Shown here in pieces: positions 23,501-35,100 of a stretch of DNA of 64,000 nt (its first letter is position 1; each line of letters opens with the position of its first letter). Source of the stretch: Ceratorhiza oryzae-sativae (Eukaryota; Basidiomycota; Agaricomycetes; Cantharellales; Ceratobasidiaceae); the NCBI GenBank assembly GCA_030998015.1, contig JARWMV010000243.1, forward strand, positions 1,054,001-1,118,000, in the 5' to 3' direction. Both the position numbers and the translations under genes were made by a program. The notes beneath the pieces are model-generated. The model saw only the letters and a list, made by a program, of their open reading frames with translations, made no database searches and was not told the DNA's origin.

Positions 23501-23913
23501 TCTCGAGCAAGACAGTGTGTTTATTGGGCAGCGAAAGGGTTGCCACACGTAGACGCTCGAGCCACCTCCTGTGGCGCCGACGAGCGTATTGGAGGGTGGG
23601 AATGTAGACAACGGGGACTCTATGGACAGGCGGGTCGGCCGAGGGTTATCAAGCATCGACGTGTGTTGAAGACCGGGCCAAGCCGGCGCGAGGATGATGG
23701 CCGTCGGGGGCGGTGGTGTGGACGAGAGGGCCCGGGATATCGATGCGGGACACGTGGATCGGATGGGTATGACGACGGCGGTGCACGTGTGGACAGCGTG
23801 GCTGGGGCCGGCGGCGGAGTGTCGCGGGACGCCGCAGCCGGGCGCTGGACGACGACGAGCAAACAACGACAACGCCAGGCCGTGCGCTTACCTCATAGCG
23901 TCTGCAGCCGACC
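20594..23913. other. Poorly resolved 3.3 kb region with scattered possible exons
   Basis: No gene could be assembled with confidence. On the minus strand, 23410-23280 has a protein-like run (LPTREHQLVKIRYDDILYDD and then GQGEILLDEPLYIASQRL). An open frame at 23872-23483 ends in the WD40-like phrase VGATGGGSSVYVWQPF. The + strand frame at 22486-22968 has no family features. GC content rises sharply after 23560 into the AMSH promoter. Confidence 0.35.
21430..22240 (-). CDS. Possible membrane-protein gene, exon structure unresolved
   Basis: A Pro/His-rich start (MTAQLPLYASLDPPIQEAPD) is followed in another frame by a hydrophobic helix (TTIFAALVVMILYLACPYLK). After a plausible 55-nt intron comes SLPVLRPAATILLYFVNKTI. 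A terminal frame gives MASFAASHAERDLSFPFGTP through KPHEDLF. At least one frame break would be needed to join these. One or two transmembrane segments are the only visible character. I do not recognise a family, and non-coding sequence remains possible. Confidence 0.22.
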
Positions 23914-26900
23914 ATGACCCCCCAGCGCCGCCCGTTCTCGATCCAGGAGCTGGCCGCGCGCTCCCGGCCGACGGGCTACGACCCCTCCAAGTCGCTCAAG
24001 GACCTCCTCCGCCTCGCCACCGCCGAGCGCAACGCCGGCGACCAGGCCAAGGCCGACGACGACGTCGAGAGTGCCTTTATCCACTATGCCAAGGCCTCCA
24101 CCCTCATGCTCGAGGACCTCCCGACCCACCCCAAGTTTGCCGAGCTCACATCCGGCCAGAAGGACGCCGTCGTCGTCGTGCGTTTTTTCCCTCGCGATCC
24201 TTTGTGTGACAAGGGCTGATGGCAATCCACACAGCACGGCCAGGCGATATTGGACTCCCTCGGTGCTGTCAAACGTCTCGTCTCCCAGCGGTTCTCCGAC
24301 TGGCGCACCGACCACCCGGACGCCGACCTCTCCGCTCCCGCCAGCCAACCACCACCCCAGCAGCAGCAACAGCAGCAGCAGCAGCCCAGACGGCGCCCAA
24401 CTCAGCCCCCTCAGCGAGACACGTACGAAGAAGCACGCAAGGCCCGACAGCACCAAGAGGCCCAACGCCTTGTAGCCGAGCAAGAACGGCGCCAGCGACG
24501 GGCTGCGCGCGACGCCGGAGCCTACGACCAGGTCGCCCAAATCACCGCTCCCCGCCGCGAACCCGCGGGTGCGTACGACCAGGTGGCGAACATCACATCC
24601 GCCGCTACCCGCATCCGAGAAAAACAGGAAAAGGAGCGTCAGGAAAAGGAGAAACTAGAGGAGCTCAAACGAGCGCAAGAGGCTGCGTTTCTCGGATATC
24701 CCACTCCAGCATCGCTGCACACGCGCGTCAGACCCGAATCATACGAAAGCCAGGCTAATGCGCCCGTCTCGATCCAGCCACAACACTCCATTCCTCCGCC
24801 GCCGCTGCCGCCCCAATCCGCGCCACCTGTCTCTATCCCTCAACCACAGCCCCGAGCGGTTCCTCAGCGTACGGGAAGCGCCGCGAGAGTGTACCCCTCC
24901 CATCCCCCGACAACTCAACCCCCCACGGCCCAGCCCTCACGCGTGCCATCCCGAACAGGCTCACGGGCAGAAGTCCATCGGCCGGGATCCAGAGCGGAAC
25001 ATCGCCCTCAGCCACCCGCGATCAGGACGGATATATTTGGCGTGCGAAACGAGAGTGCGCCCGCTGCTTACGGTCTTCCCCAGCGACCGCGCCGCCCGAG
25101 TGCTTCGTCCCCGGTCAAAGATCGCCCTCCACCAAATGCCAGCTTTGGATTCGGTGCTTATCCACCGACCACCGGCCCTCCAACCACCCAAGCGCCCGTA
25201 CCGAGACGACGGACGTCTTCCCATACTGCTGCGGCCGGTCGAGCCCCCGGCTTTCCGGTCGCGAGTGCCTATCAGGGTGGGGCCGGTGTGGGGATTGGCG
25301 TAGGCATCGATTCCAGGCCAAACGGCTTGTTCGAGCCGCGCCCGAATGGAGGATCGTTTGATTCCAGGCAGATGGGCGGGCTCCCTGATTCCAGGCAGCC
25401 CGACGCACGAGTCAACGGAGGCTCGTTGGATGCACGCGCGAGCGGCCACACTGGCAGCGGCTCGTTTGATTCTCGGGTCACCGACGGGCATACACACGCC
25501 CGGCCCACGTCGGACCCACGTGCAAACGGCGTGTTCCCGGCTCAGCCGGCGCAAGTCCCGATGCCCCAGGATATCCTCCCACTCGAGAGCCCGTCGCATA
25601 GTTGGAGAAATGAACCAGAGGAAATGTCCATGCCGGTCCATGCACCCGCACCCAGGAGGAATGCGCATGGTCATGCACCTGTCCGAGGGTGCGTACTCGT
25701 TTTTGATTTTCATTTGATCGAGAGTTTAATTTCGAGTGGATTAGGAGCTCTTACCCTCCTCCGGTGACGACAACATCCCCTCCGCCTGGCCCGATCTCAT
25801 ATCCTGATTTGATGAGCACGCATCAGCGCGAGCAGGGCTACCTCCCTTCGAGCCATTCAATGTTCTCATTTGCCGGATTCGCCCAGGCTCTAGCCGCCGA
25901 GCGAGACGCCCAAGTGTTTGGCCCTCCCAAAACCATCATGAACACTCCCCCCGCACTACTCTTCCAACCGAACCCGGATCCGACTCCACCGGGCGGACGA
26001 GCTCAACCGTTACCGAATCCACATGAATCCTCGCCGTCAAAGATGTATGTCGGACCTGGAACGAGTTCGAACGGGGTGCCGACGTATCCGGGGATGCCCC
26101 AGCCGCGAGCCACGGGTCAGACTAATTACGCGACGAAACCCCCGCCGGCTGTTCCTTCCAAAGACTATGCGCGCGCACCTGCACCCCCGCCCCAAGCCGA
26201 TACGACGATCCCGCCTCTGCCCTCGACGTCCAACTCACCTGCTCAGCAGCCAGACGAACCCGAAGACGGCAAACTTCGACAGGTATTGTTGCCGGAAGAG
26301 GTGATCCAAAAGTTCATGTCGATCGCGAAACCGAATACGCTCCAGAACCGGGAAACGTGCGGTTTGCTGCTGGGCAAGAAACGCGGGCCTGGGTTTGCGG
26401 TCACGACGTTGTTGATACCCCGCCAGCGGGCGACGAGCGATACGTGCGAGATGGTCGAAGAAGAGTTGATTCTGGATTTTCAGGAGAGTCGGGGGCTGAT
26501 CACGCTTGGTTGGGTGAGTAGTTTGGTGGATTGAGTTGGATGCGTAGGCTGACGGGGGAACTAGATACATACCCACCCGACGCAGAGCTGTTTCATGTCT
26601 TCATTAGACTTGCATACGCATTCTGGGTATCAGGCTTCGCTCAAGGAAGCGTTTGCGATCGTTTGCGCACCTTCTCAAAGTCCCAAGTAAGCTCTTCGAT
26701 CTACTCTAGCCTGGCGGATATTAACCGGCCGCTCTAGCGTCGGAATATTCCGCCTAACAGATCCACCAGGCCTTCAAACGATCCTCAAATGCACAGTCAA
26801 GGAATCTTTCCATCCGCACACGGTTCCGAATATTTACACCGATGCGGACCAAGGTCATGTCAAGATGATGAAAAAGCTGGATCTTTCGATCGTCGATTTA

Positions 26901-26918
26901 CGCCGACATAGTCACTGA
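23914..26918 (+). CDS. AMSH/Sst2-type JAMM deubiquitinase
   Basis: A zinc metalloprotease that by family trims K63-linked ubiquitin chains at endosomes in the ESCRT pathway. Five exons (23914-24177, 24235-25688, 25745-26513, 26565-26686, 26738-26918) add to 2790 nt, 929 residues, with no break. The N-terminal USP8/AMSH dimerisation (MIT-like) domain covers about residues 1-120 ([51 protein letters not shown]). Next come a Gln tract, a charged coiled coil ([20 protein letters not shown]) and roughly 500 residues of Pro/Ser/Arg-rich disorder. The JAMM domain is C-terminal: the Glu of [12 protein letters not shown], the zinc motif [20 protein letters not shown] (H-x-H-x7-S-x2-D), and [20 protein letters not shown] ending [13 protein letters not shown]. 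An intron sits directly before IHTHP. Human AMSH is about 424 residues, so the linker is strikingly long. Confidence 0.94.
24358..24386 (+). repeat. CAG/CAA tract (poly-Gln) in AMSH
   Basis: Nearly pure CAG codons with one CAA encode about ten glutamines between the dimerisation domain and the coiled coil. Length variation between isolates is likely. Confidence 0.75.
25305..25535 (+). repeat. Imperfect protein repeat (DSR-x-NGG type) in the AMSH linker
   Basis: A unit close to (F/L)DSR-x2-G-G recurs about seven times: [20 protein letters not shown], then [50 protein letters not shown]. The DNA repeats GATTCCAGGC at several positions. It lies in the disordered linker before the JAMM domain. 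Confidence 0.6.
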
Positions 26919-27384
26919 TATGCTTGCTTGTTTGTTTGCTTTTCATTTTTATATAGACGCATAGGTTGTATGCCTTCGTGCCCTTGCTTTCTCCTCTGGG
27001 CATCCCCTTACATCCTATGCCACACACGCCTGCTATCATTTGGGTTCCCTCCGGCTTACTCTGTCTACCACACATTTCCTTTCGTCCAACATGCACAATG
27101 ATGATTGTTGTTGTACTCGTATGATCTTTCTTCATTTTTTTTTTATTCTGCTCTTACTCTAGTTCCGCATACTCTGCTCAATCACCTCTTAACTCTATCC
27201 ATCAACATTTGTAGTTTTTAGTTTTGTGCATAATCGATTGGTCGGTGTTAGGAAGGAATTTTTTTTCGAGCGTTTTGTGAGGCGCCTGGCGTCTGAGAAT
27301 TTTGTTTTGGTCCTGGTCTTGTCCACTTTCATAAAATCTATACACTATATTCTAGCTAGTCAAGATTTCTAAGGGTTTAACATC
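26919..27384. other. Convergent 3' region, AMSH (+) and caspase A (-)
   Basis: AT-rich with T runs at 27133-27145 and 27259-27267, consistent with two facing 3' untranslated regions. No gene seen. Confidence 0.5.
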
Positions 27385-29569
27385 CTAATACTGGTCGACC
27401 GAGACTCCAACAGTCACTATATCCCATATATCAGACGCCGGGTTTACCGGCTGGCGTTTGAGTTCCCTGCCATCATGTTCATGCATTTCATAGATCGACG
27501 GCTGCTCTAGATGCGAAAGATCCACCCACTGATTCGACAAGAACAACATAAACACCCCCTTTTCCTGCTCTGAGAATCCACTATTCTCAACCCGGAGTGG
27601 CTCGTAACCACTATCTCCGTATCCGATCGCAAACGGTTTCCCCAACGCCTGGTGCGGCGGGTACATCCCACGGCTAGGCGGTTCGTACAAACATTCAATA
27701 CTATAATCTTCGAGATCGAAATAGAGAACCCAGGCATAGAGCCCCGAGTTGGATCGATTGGTCAGTTCGAGACCGTAGCGCGTTTCATCCGTCGCTCGGA
27801 TTCGCGCGACGCTGCCTGTCGACAGGCTGTCCCCAAACAGGTCATCTGGATGCTCCGTACGAGGGGCATACTCTTTCCCACCCCATGGGTACGATCGTGT
27901 ACACAAGAGCTCGATGAGTTTCAGCCCGACTCGGCCCTTGAGCGGAGACGTGGGGTTTCGTCGTTGGAGGTGGAAATGAAAGTGGATGATGGCCGCGAGT
28001 TTTCGTGTGAGGTTGTTTGCGCCGAGCTGGGTCTCCAAGACGATCGGTCTTGGGTTGAGTTGGATGAGAGATGGGTCGTTCGTTGGATTTCTACGCCTCG
28101 GTCGGTTGGAACGAGCACAAGATCCGATTTGCCCCCGGGTTTAGACCAGACGACGCCGATCTGCAGAGTCTCGAGTTGGTGCAGCACCTCGTGCCAGACT
28201 GGATTCAACCTGAGCCGCTCGTCCGCGAGAACGCGAATGGAATAACCCGTGTACTTGGTGACGACGACGTATGCGTCCTGTGGGATGACAGCTTCCGACG
28301 CGGTGTCTTTGAAGCGCAACTCGGACTCGGTACTTTGGACGTGCGTCGCGACGAGTCGAGCGATCGGCTCGGTGGTGCCGTGCGTATACACTCCCAACTC
28401 TGTGCCTTCTTGAATGCCCGACGCACTGCCTGCCTTGATACGAAACGCGTCTCTCTGAAGATCGTGTGCGAGCGGAATCATGCCTTTGGATAGCCCGAGC
28501 TGAGGGCGGAACAACAATCGGTCTTTGATTACTCCTTCGCACTGGGGCGTCTGTGCCCCACAATTCTCGAATAACCTAGATAGACTACGCGCATGGCGTT
28601 CAACAGGTTTCATGACACTACGATAGCTCGTTGTTGCCAGGTCGCATTCCTGGATGCCTTGCAACGCAGTGGTGAACAGACCCGAGTATTTTTCAGGCTC
28701 GGATGGCATGTTGACAGGGATCTCCACGGCCTTTTCGTCCTTTTTGCATGCAGCGAGCAAGACGTGGGTTTTGAGGCTCGGCATTTCACATAATGGCTGA
28801 AACGCGCTCGTGGGCCACTGAGTGATCGACATGTGCCCGACTCGGTTCGAGAGCTCTGGGGGGACGGCTCGCATGATATCTTCGTCGAGGTTGGGCGGGA
28901 TGGGTGGTGTATTTGGGATGCGCACACTTCGTTCACGACTGGAGTTGCTCGCTTGCCCAGTGTTGTAGCGCCTCCTGAAAAGCAACAATCCAAAATGACG
29001 GTCTTGTGTGTGGTTTGTTAATACGAATTGAGCATATTAAGGATAATCGAGACTGACAATGTTATCCCCTTTAGCCCGGCGAAGCTCATAGATTAGCCCT
29101 CCAAATGTCCTATCGGGAATCCCATGTGTATAGACTTGCTCTCCAGATGCTCCTGTTTGGTAGCAGCCGGCATCATGGGGTAGAATTATATCCATGTACC
29201 CGTCGCTCGCGTGCCATCCAGTGGGTACTTGCTGTCGAGTTCCATGACCTGCGCATATATCAGCATCATCCCCGGGCTGACATCCATTCGAGACATACCT
29301 GAGAAATAAATAATGATCGGGTCCGAGTGCTCAATCTTGTCGTTTTGGATCAAATGGCTACGGAACTTTTCAAGAATGCTTTGTCTCCTGGCGTTGCTAT
29401 CAAACAAGCAGCAAAGGTTCTCGTGGGGGATACGAAGAGCACTTGTAAAGTAGTCGGCAACGGATTCGGCATCAGAGACGCATCCACCAAGGCCAGGGAT
29501 CGACCCAGACTGGTACTGGTTCACAGCGATGATCAAGGCATATACGTTGGAGAACCTGGGTTGAGACAT
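27385..29569 (-). CDS. Caspase-like protein A (C14 family) with C-terminal beta-rich domain
   Basis: Predicted Cys-His protease. The p20 region begins SNVYALIIAVNQYQSGSIPG and GCVSDAESVADYFTSALRIP. The catalytic His is in IIIYFSG/HGTRQQ and the catalytic Cys in TVILDCCFSGGATT. The p10-like part contains THVLLAACKKDEKA and GLFTTALQGIQECDLATTSY. The C-terminal third is shared with caspase B: HFHFHLQRRNPTSPL, LYAWVLYFDLEDYSIECLYE, GVFMLFLSNQWVDLSHLEQP, ending TVGVSVDQY. Three exons: 29569-29299, 29248-29058 and 29002-27385. They sum to 2080 nt, two short of a whole number of codons. Comparison with caspase B places one missing base near 28957-28962, just after the DCC motif, and one near 28077-28082. 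With these the length is about 693 residues. A TATA box lies 68 bp before the start. Substrates are unknown; regulated cell death or non-self recognition is inference from other fungal caspase-like proteins. Confidence 0.83.
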
Positions 29570-29636
29570 GATTCAGCTACTGTAAATATGCGCTAGTGCA
29601 AGGTAAAAGTGGCTTGGTCAACACGCTGACCTCAGA

Positions 29637-29645
29637 ATTTATATA
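29637..29645 (-). promoter_or_regulatory. TATA box of caspase A
   Basis: On the minus strand the sequence reads TATATAAAT, 68-76 bp before the start codon at 29569. This is short but usual for a fungal leader. Confidence 0.55.
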
Positions 29646-31334
29646 CGAGTGCATTCTGCAGGTGCTTTACGGCCATCTCTTCGCGCATCATCATATGTGG
29701 GAGATTGAGTAGCACGCATACAGTGATATATTTACGAGAATTCGAGGGAACATCCTGCAAATCAGCTGAAAATGAAGAACACTGAGCATCGGTGAACCAC
29801 AGAGCTATCGCCGAGCGGCATCAAAACCACACGATGATGGCTATCAAAGCAGTGTGAGGAGTCATCATGCGTGCTTAGCGCCCGAGTGGCGCTAGAAATT
29901 CGGTTTCCGGGGGGACAATCTGCCAACCTGATCGCATTGATGTGCCCGTGACCGGGCTGCGCATCTTGCTTGCTTGTCCTTGAGTCAGACTCAAGGTTCG
30001 GTTATATTGTTCGATTGTGTGTCTTTCGGGAACCGCTTTGACTTTCCTAATCCGCCCGTAGCCTAAACCAGCGTTGTAGGACGAAATTAGCCTACCTCTT
30101 TCACTCAAGTTTCCCCTCAAGTTTCACTTCACATTTCGGAATTTTTTACTCGAGCTGAACTACAGAGCAATGATTCCCCGTACTCTACTAAGAGTATTTT
30201 ACAGCATCCTCCCCCACGGCGCATTCGGTATAAATAAACAACTCGCACATTTGCCCTCGACGTAAGGATAACCGTCATGAGTCGCCTTCGCCTTCATAAG
30301 CTCCAATCAAGGATAGCTTGAACTCGTAAAATCCACCTCGACTTGTGCCTGGATCAATAACGGCGAGACTCGCCGGTCGAACTGGATGCGACTTGGACTT
30401 CATCTTGGGCTCAGGAAGGGATGACAAAGATAGACCCTTGAACCCCTCATTTTTGATGTGACAATTGTGAGGGGTGCCCCTACCAATTTACCGTGCCAGT
30501 AGCTACGATCTCCAGCAATTTAGTATTTAGAAATTTCCCAATTGAATTGCTCAATGTAGAAGCCTATTGGGCCACAAGTTGCGATGGTATTTCATATTCT
30601 CTCGAATATAGATACTGCGAAAGATTATTACGCTGCATGTGCCCTCGAAGCGGGGTCTTGAGGAACGGCAAACTAAAATCTGTTAGATTACAAGAAATTC
30701 CTACACATAACTCCGGAAACGTGTATCCAAAAGAAAAGAAGAGCACCAAGAACCCGATTAATGTTTTCGTAACTTCAAAAATATTAGATTGAATGAATCA
30801 GCTACGCGAGGCCTGTTGAAATTTAATAAGAGCCAGTGTATCCTTTAGATCCTAATAGAGGAGCTCCGTTATTGCCAAGTCCAAAAAAGGGACATGTAAA
30901 ATCACGTACCAATCTGACAGACGAAAATATCTACATAAAACAGGGATCAGCATGTGATCAGGCACGCATAGGCCTACTGCCTTACTTGAGGGGTCTGGGT
31001 AACATTAGCACCGACGGCACCAGGGGCGTCTTCCCTTGCCTCTTCAAGGAGTTTATCCACCTCACATCTGGATTGGAAGGATATAAATATTTGGAGCAAG
31101 GCGGGGGGGGGGGGTTGCAAACCAACCTGATAGAACGAAGCAAATCAGGAAGTGACAGATCCCTTGACCAACACCGAGCTAGCGACTATAAGATTATCAG
31201 TTCACTCTTCTATGTCAAGGTCAAAACAACTTTACTTGGGTAAAAAACCCTCCTGTATTGGCCCGCTCGTAAACCATCTCGTTAGACCTGGACCCAGCGA
31301 AATGGACCTGCCCAATCCATGCTCAGTTTCTATA
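29646..31334. other. Intergenic stretch between caspase A and the gene fragment
   Basis: AT-rich in the middle (30490-30830), with a pure G run of 13 near 31101-31113. Open frames on both strands are short and without family features. It could hold decayed sequence, but I find no terminal repeats or transposase remains. Confidence 0.4.
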
Positions 31335-32230
31335 TTACCCTAAAACCTGGGTTTTACCTACCACTGGAGTACTTAGATCCTTTCCTGACCACCCATCAGC
31401 TTCTTTCCACTCTGCCTGGTCGCCCTCAAGACACAACACAAATCGGAGCGCTATATCTATCGACTTTAGCACCATCTGGTTGTGGACACAGGGACGGCGA
31501 GCAACCCACCGAAGCAATTGCCAGAATAGCAAAACTACACAAAGCGTCAGGTGCAAAGTTTCTTCGAGTGAACATATGACTCACGTCCGTAACAAACTGA
31601 TCATATGCCAACTTAGAATGGACATAAGCACCAAAGACATTTAACTCACAATCCTCCAACGAAGGGAACCAGTCAGACTTATCAATTTCGCCATATCCTA
31701 TACGTGATGTGATTTACGAAACAGCTCAGAGCCACAAGTGTACTACATACTTCAGGATCGAGTCCATCCCAGCCTTTATCCTCGTAGATTGTAACCTGTG
31801 CCGTGATATCTGTGAAACATTAAGCAAGAAGTGAGGAGAGGAGGTAGATGCAACTAACATCGATTGACAGGTCTGGTTGTAGAGTTGCCATGTCCCTGAA
31901 CTGGGAGTGTCGCTGTAAGTGCCGATCGTTTGGAGAATAGCGGATAATGCAGGATACCGACAATAGATACAACAGCCGGTAATACCTCGGGATTTGTCTT
32001 CCACACGCGAGAACTTAATTTTTTGTCAAAACAAAGACGTGTTCGTTTGTCAAAACTACGTACGACCTCAGATTTGCTTGCGTTTCGGGCGCTGACCAGC
32101 CACACGTTCGCGACAAGGCTTTGTATCCAGTCACTTGCATGTCGATCGTCGGCCTCTGAACCAGGCAAAAACATGTCGTTTTCCTCGCTAAGAGGCTTGT
32201 TTGGGCACCATCTCGTGCCGAGATAGGTTT
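31335..32230 (-). pseudogene. Fragmentary hypothetical gene, distant relative of the gene at 45557-47120
   Basis: Going leftward, pieces read YPALSAILQTIGTYSDTPSS then GTWQLYNQTCQSM; ITAQVTIYEDKGWDGLDPE; after a 50-60 nt intron GYGEIDKSDWFPSLEDCELN and VFGAYVHSKLAYDQFVTD; and CNCFGGLLAVPVSTTRWC in a different frame. At the left end, ALRFVLCLEGDQAEWKEADG with WSGKDLSTPVVG aligns with GLRYFVHLNQDGQAEWKESP and LWNGKTPSSPTVG of the gene at 45557-47120. The parts lie in several frames and no single spliced model works. Either the gene has decayed or two different genes are juxtaposed here. No domain known to me. Confidence 0.3.
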
Positions 32231-32843
32231 GTGTGAACTGAGTGATCAGGTTAATAGGGGTCAGGGGGGAGTGGCTGTCCTCCTACTCTTACCACAATTG
32301 CCCATGGATTCGCCAAATCAGGATTACCACCAAGTATCCCCCCGTATAAAGACCTTTTAATGCCGGAAGTCGGAAATCCTTGATGCGAGGGGTTCCTCCG
32401 AGCGTGCTGGTCTCTAAAAGTCGTGGTGAGTAGGCGGACCCGTGGCGTCAGTCGCGACTCAGAGCCCAGTCGTGTGATGGCAGGATATTCGTCATCCTTT
32501 GTTCACACAACCGGGATTTCTGCTATGCACGCAAGTGCACATACGGCGCAGCGTCCATATTCAAGCGTGTTAGTCTCGTGGCGTAAGTCTCAGGTCGTTA
32601 TAACTACTGCTAAGCAAGCACGAAAGTGTGCTTTTGATTATTATCAAGTATGAAAGGCGGGCTTTCTTCGCTTCTAGGGGGCAGGCGACCGAAACGGGAA
32701 ACTCAAAAGGTGGTGGTCCTGGCAGAGCGCGTCGTATGCGACAAAGGCACAGCCATACTGATGAGCCAAACAACCGCTCATCATATTCGACGACGAATAT
32801 GAACTCGCTCCAATTATCTCATTGTGTCTATACATCAATGCAC
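32231..32843. other. Intergenic, left of caspase B 3' end
   Basis: No coding signal. Short open frames on both strands (32423-32653 and 32570-32773) lack family features. Confidence 0.4.
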
Positions 32844-35100
32844 TCAAGACCGAGTAATCTCTACCCTGACTGATAACGTGTCCCAAATATTCGAGTCGAG
32901 ATTTGGCGAACGAGCCTCCGTTCTAACTATGCGCTTACCGACCAACTCGTGAATAGAGCCTTGCTTCATATGCGAAATGTCTACCCAGGTTTGGGACACA
33001 AAAAGCATGAACACGCCGGTCTCTCTGCTTGAAGATTGGTTTGTTTCGACCCGCAAAGGGTCCGTATCACTACTATCGTATCCAACCGGAAGAATCTTGC
33101 CAAAGTTTAACGGGGCATTTCCGTTTTGGCTGGGAGGCTCGTACAGTATTTCGATACTGTAGTCCTCGAAATCAAAGTACAGCACCCAAGCAAAGAGTGG
33201 CCATTGGGATGCGCTCGTGAGCTGTAGGCCGTAGCGCTTCCTGGGATCTGAACTCAGCGTCGCAATTTTGTGAGTGGACAAACATCCATCGAATAAATCC
33301 GTCGGATTATTCGAAACGGGGATATACGCTGGGGCTCCCCGCTGGTAGCCATCAGGATTCCGCTTTATTTCTATTAGCTTCATTCCGAATTGGTCTGTGA
33401 GCGGCGAGTTTGGGTTATGTCGTTGCAAGTGGAAATGAAAGTGGGTTATAGCTTCGAGCCTCTGAGCTATTTGGATTGTATTGGATTCGTCTCCCAGCAG
33501 AATGGGAGATGGATTGAGCTCAACTAGTGACGGGTCCGATCGCGTCACCTCGATGCCCTTTGCTGTTGGGGTAATCACCAGTTCGGCAGGTTCACCGGGT
33601 TCGGACCAGAGAATTTCGATAGGATGGGACGACATGTGCCTTAGCACGTCCTGCCATGTTGGCGAGAGCCTGAGCGACTCTGGGACAAGAATGTGTACCA
33701 GATGGCCGGTATACTTGGTCACCACAACGTATGCATTCTCTAGGTGCTTGCCCCAGCCTAGGTCATCGTCCCCGCCAATGTCGTGTTGATTGCCTGGAAT
33801 TTTGCCTTCGTCTAATAATTTCAAGAAAGCTTCGGTAGCATCGGCGCGCGTTACGACGAGTCGGGCGATGGGCTTGGAGTCATCAGACATTTTACTGGTA
33901 TGCACCCGCATCTCCGTGCCTTCGTGGATACCTGAAGCACTGCCCGCCTTGATGCAGAAGGTCCTCTCCTTCTCATCGTTGAGTCGAATCAGTTGGATCA
34001 TGCCCCGTGATAATGCAAACTGAGTTCGGAACAGGAGCCTGTCCCTATGTCGCCCTTCGCATTGAGGTGATTGCTTATCGATGTGGATATGGGGGGATTT
34101 CTCAGTTTGTGATGCCCAAAGCCACTCGACGCGCGCCCGAACGCTCCTCATAAGGCTAATGTAGCTTGTGGTCGCCAAATCGCACTCTTGAAGTGCTTCC
34201 AATAACGAATGAGTAAAAATCCCACAAGGTCGTTTGACGCCTAGCTCGGCATCCTTATCCAATTCTTGAGCGAACTCATCGTTTTTGCATGCAGCAAGTA
34301 GAACATGAGAATCAAGGCTCGGCGCATCGCCAGATTGAAACCTGTGGGCCGACCTCCCCATAGCTATGATCTGCTCGCCTGTGACAGTTTGCGATAATAA
34401 CGCGTTCTGCACGAGAGTTCCATCGAGGTCGGGCGGGATATCCGGTCGATGTTGGTCCTCTATGTAACGAGCTCCAACCTTTTTGGCCTCTCCCCTTGTC
34501 GTACTGCCCGAACTACAACAGTCAAAAATCACGGTCTTTTGTAGCAGTTCAATGAGCTCTCATTGGGGCACGGCACGAAAGGATAGTACCCACAATATTG
34601 TCACCCTTCTTAGCGCGAAGTTCATACAGTAACGCACCAAGCGTTCTATCCGGAATCCCGTGTGTGTAATCCTTGACCGAATGGTGGTCGTCCTTCGTGT
34701 GCCATCCAGAGTCAATTGGGACAATCAACTCAGTCAACCCATCGGTCGAGTGCCATTCGGCGGGGGCCGATTGTTGGGCCCCGTGACCTAATCGCTCCAA
34801 TGTGAGCGCGCTGCTGCGATGACGAATTTTGGACAAACCTGAATAATAGATAACAATCGGATCCGAGTGCTTGATCCTGCTGTTCGTGATGAGATGGTTT
34901 CTAAACGCATCAAGGATGCCCCTGCGTGTGGCCTGATTGTCCTTCAGAATCGCCACATTATCCTCTGGAACATGGAGTGTATCCCAAAGATATTCAGCGA
35001 TAGCCAAAGCATCCGAAACACATCCATCCAAAGGATGAGTTGGGTATTGGTTTATGCCAATTACCAGGGCGAAAAGGTTGGAAAACTCCAAGTCAGACAT
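32844..35100 (-). CDS. Caspase-like protein B (C14 family), intact tandem paralogue of A
   Basis: Same architecture as caspase A, with all exons in frame: 35100-34839, 34787-34594 and 34535-32844, 2148 nt, 715 residues. p20 begins SNLFALVIGINQYPTHPLDG. The catalytic His is in VIYYSG/HGAQQS and the catalytic Cys in TVIFDCCSSGSTT. The p10-like part has SHVLLAACKNDEFAQELDKD and CGIFTHSLLEALQECDLATT. The shared C-terminal domain has HFHFHLQRHNPNSPL, LFAWVLYFDFEDYSIEILYE and GVFMLFVSQTWVDISHM. Relative to A it carries extra insertions, for example ETTHEKSP-like residues before the cysteine-proximal CEGR segment and a Gly/Asp loop (HDIGGDDDLGWG). Intron positions match A exactly: one inside the Gly codon of SG/HG and one directly before TVI. 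An upstream in-frame start at 35268 would add 56 residues (MRAHRVPLSKLWPVIGAP...); I prefer 35100 (MSDLEFSNLF) because it aligns with A. Function is not shown. Confidence 0.85.
34788..34838 (-). other. 51-nt stop-free intron splitting the catalytic SG/HG motif of caspase B
   Basis: The intron starts GTTTGT and ends GATTAG. It is a multiple of three and has no stop in the gene's frame, so retention would insert 17 residues (LSKIRHRSSALTLERLG-like) between YYSG and HGAQ without breaking the protein. Confidence 0.7.

Noticed and set aside
23893..24540. 215-codon minus-strand frame over the AMSH start, hydrophobic and Leu-rich
   Set aside because: The Leu run is the complement of the CAG (poly-Gln) tract; the real gene on the + strand has full domain support.
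24961..25713. 250-codon minus-strand frame inside the AMSH linker
   Set aside because: Antisense of the DSR repeat region; no start context or family features.
31101..31113. G13 run as a possible G-quadruplex or regulatory element
   Set aside because: A single homopolymer near no gene; its length is probably unreliable and it has no supporting context.
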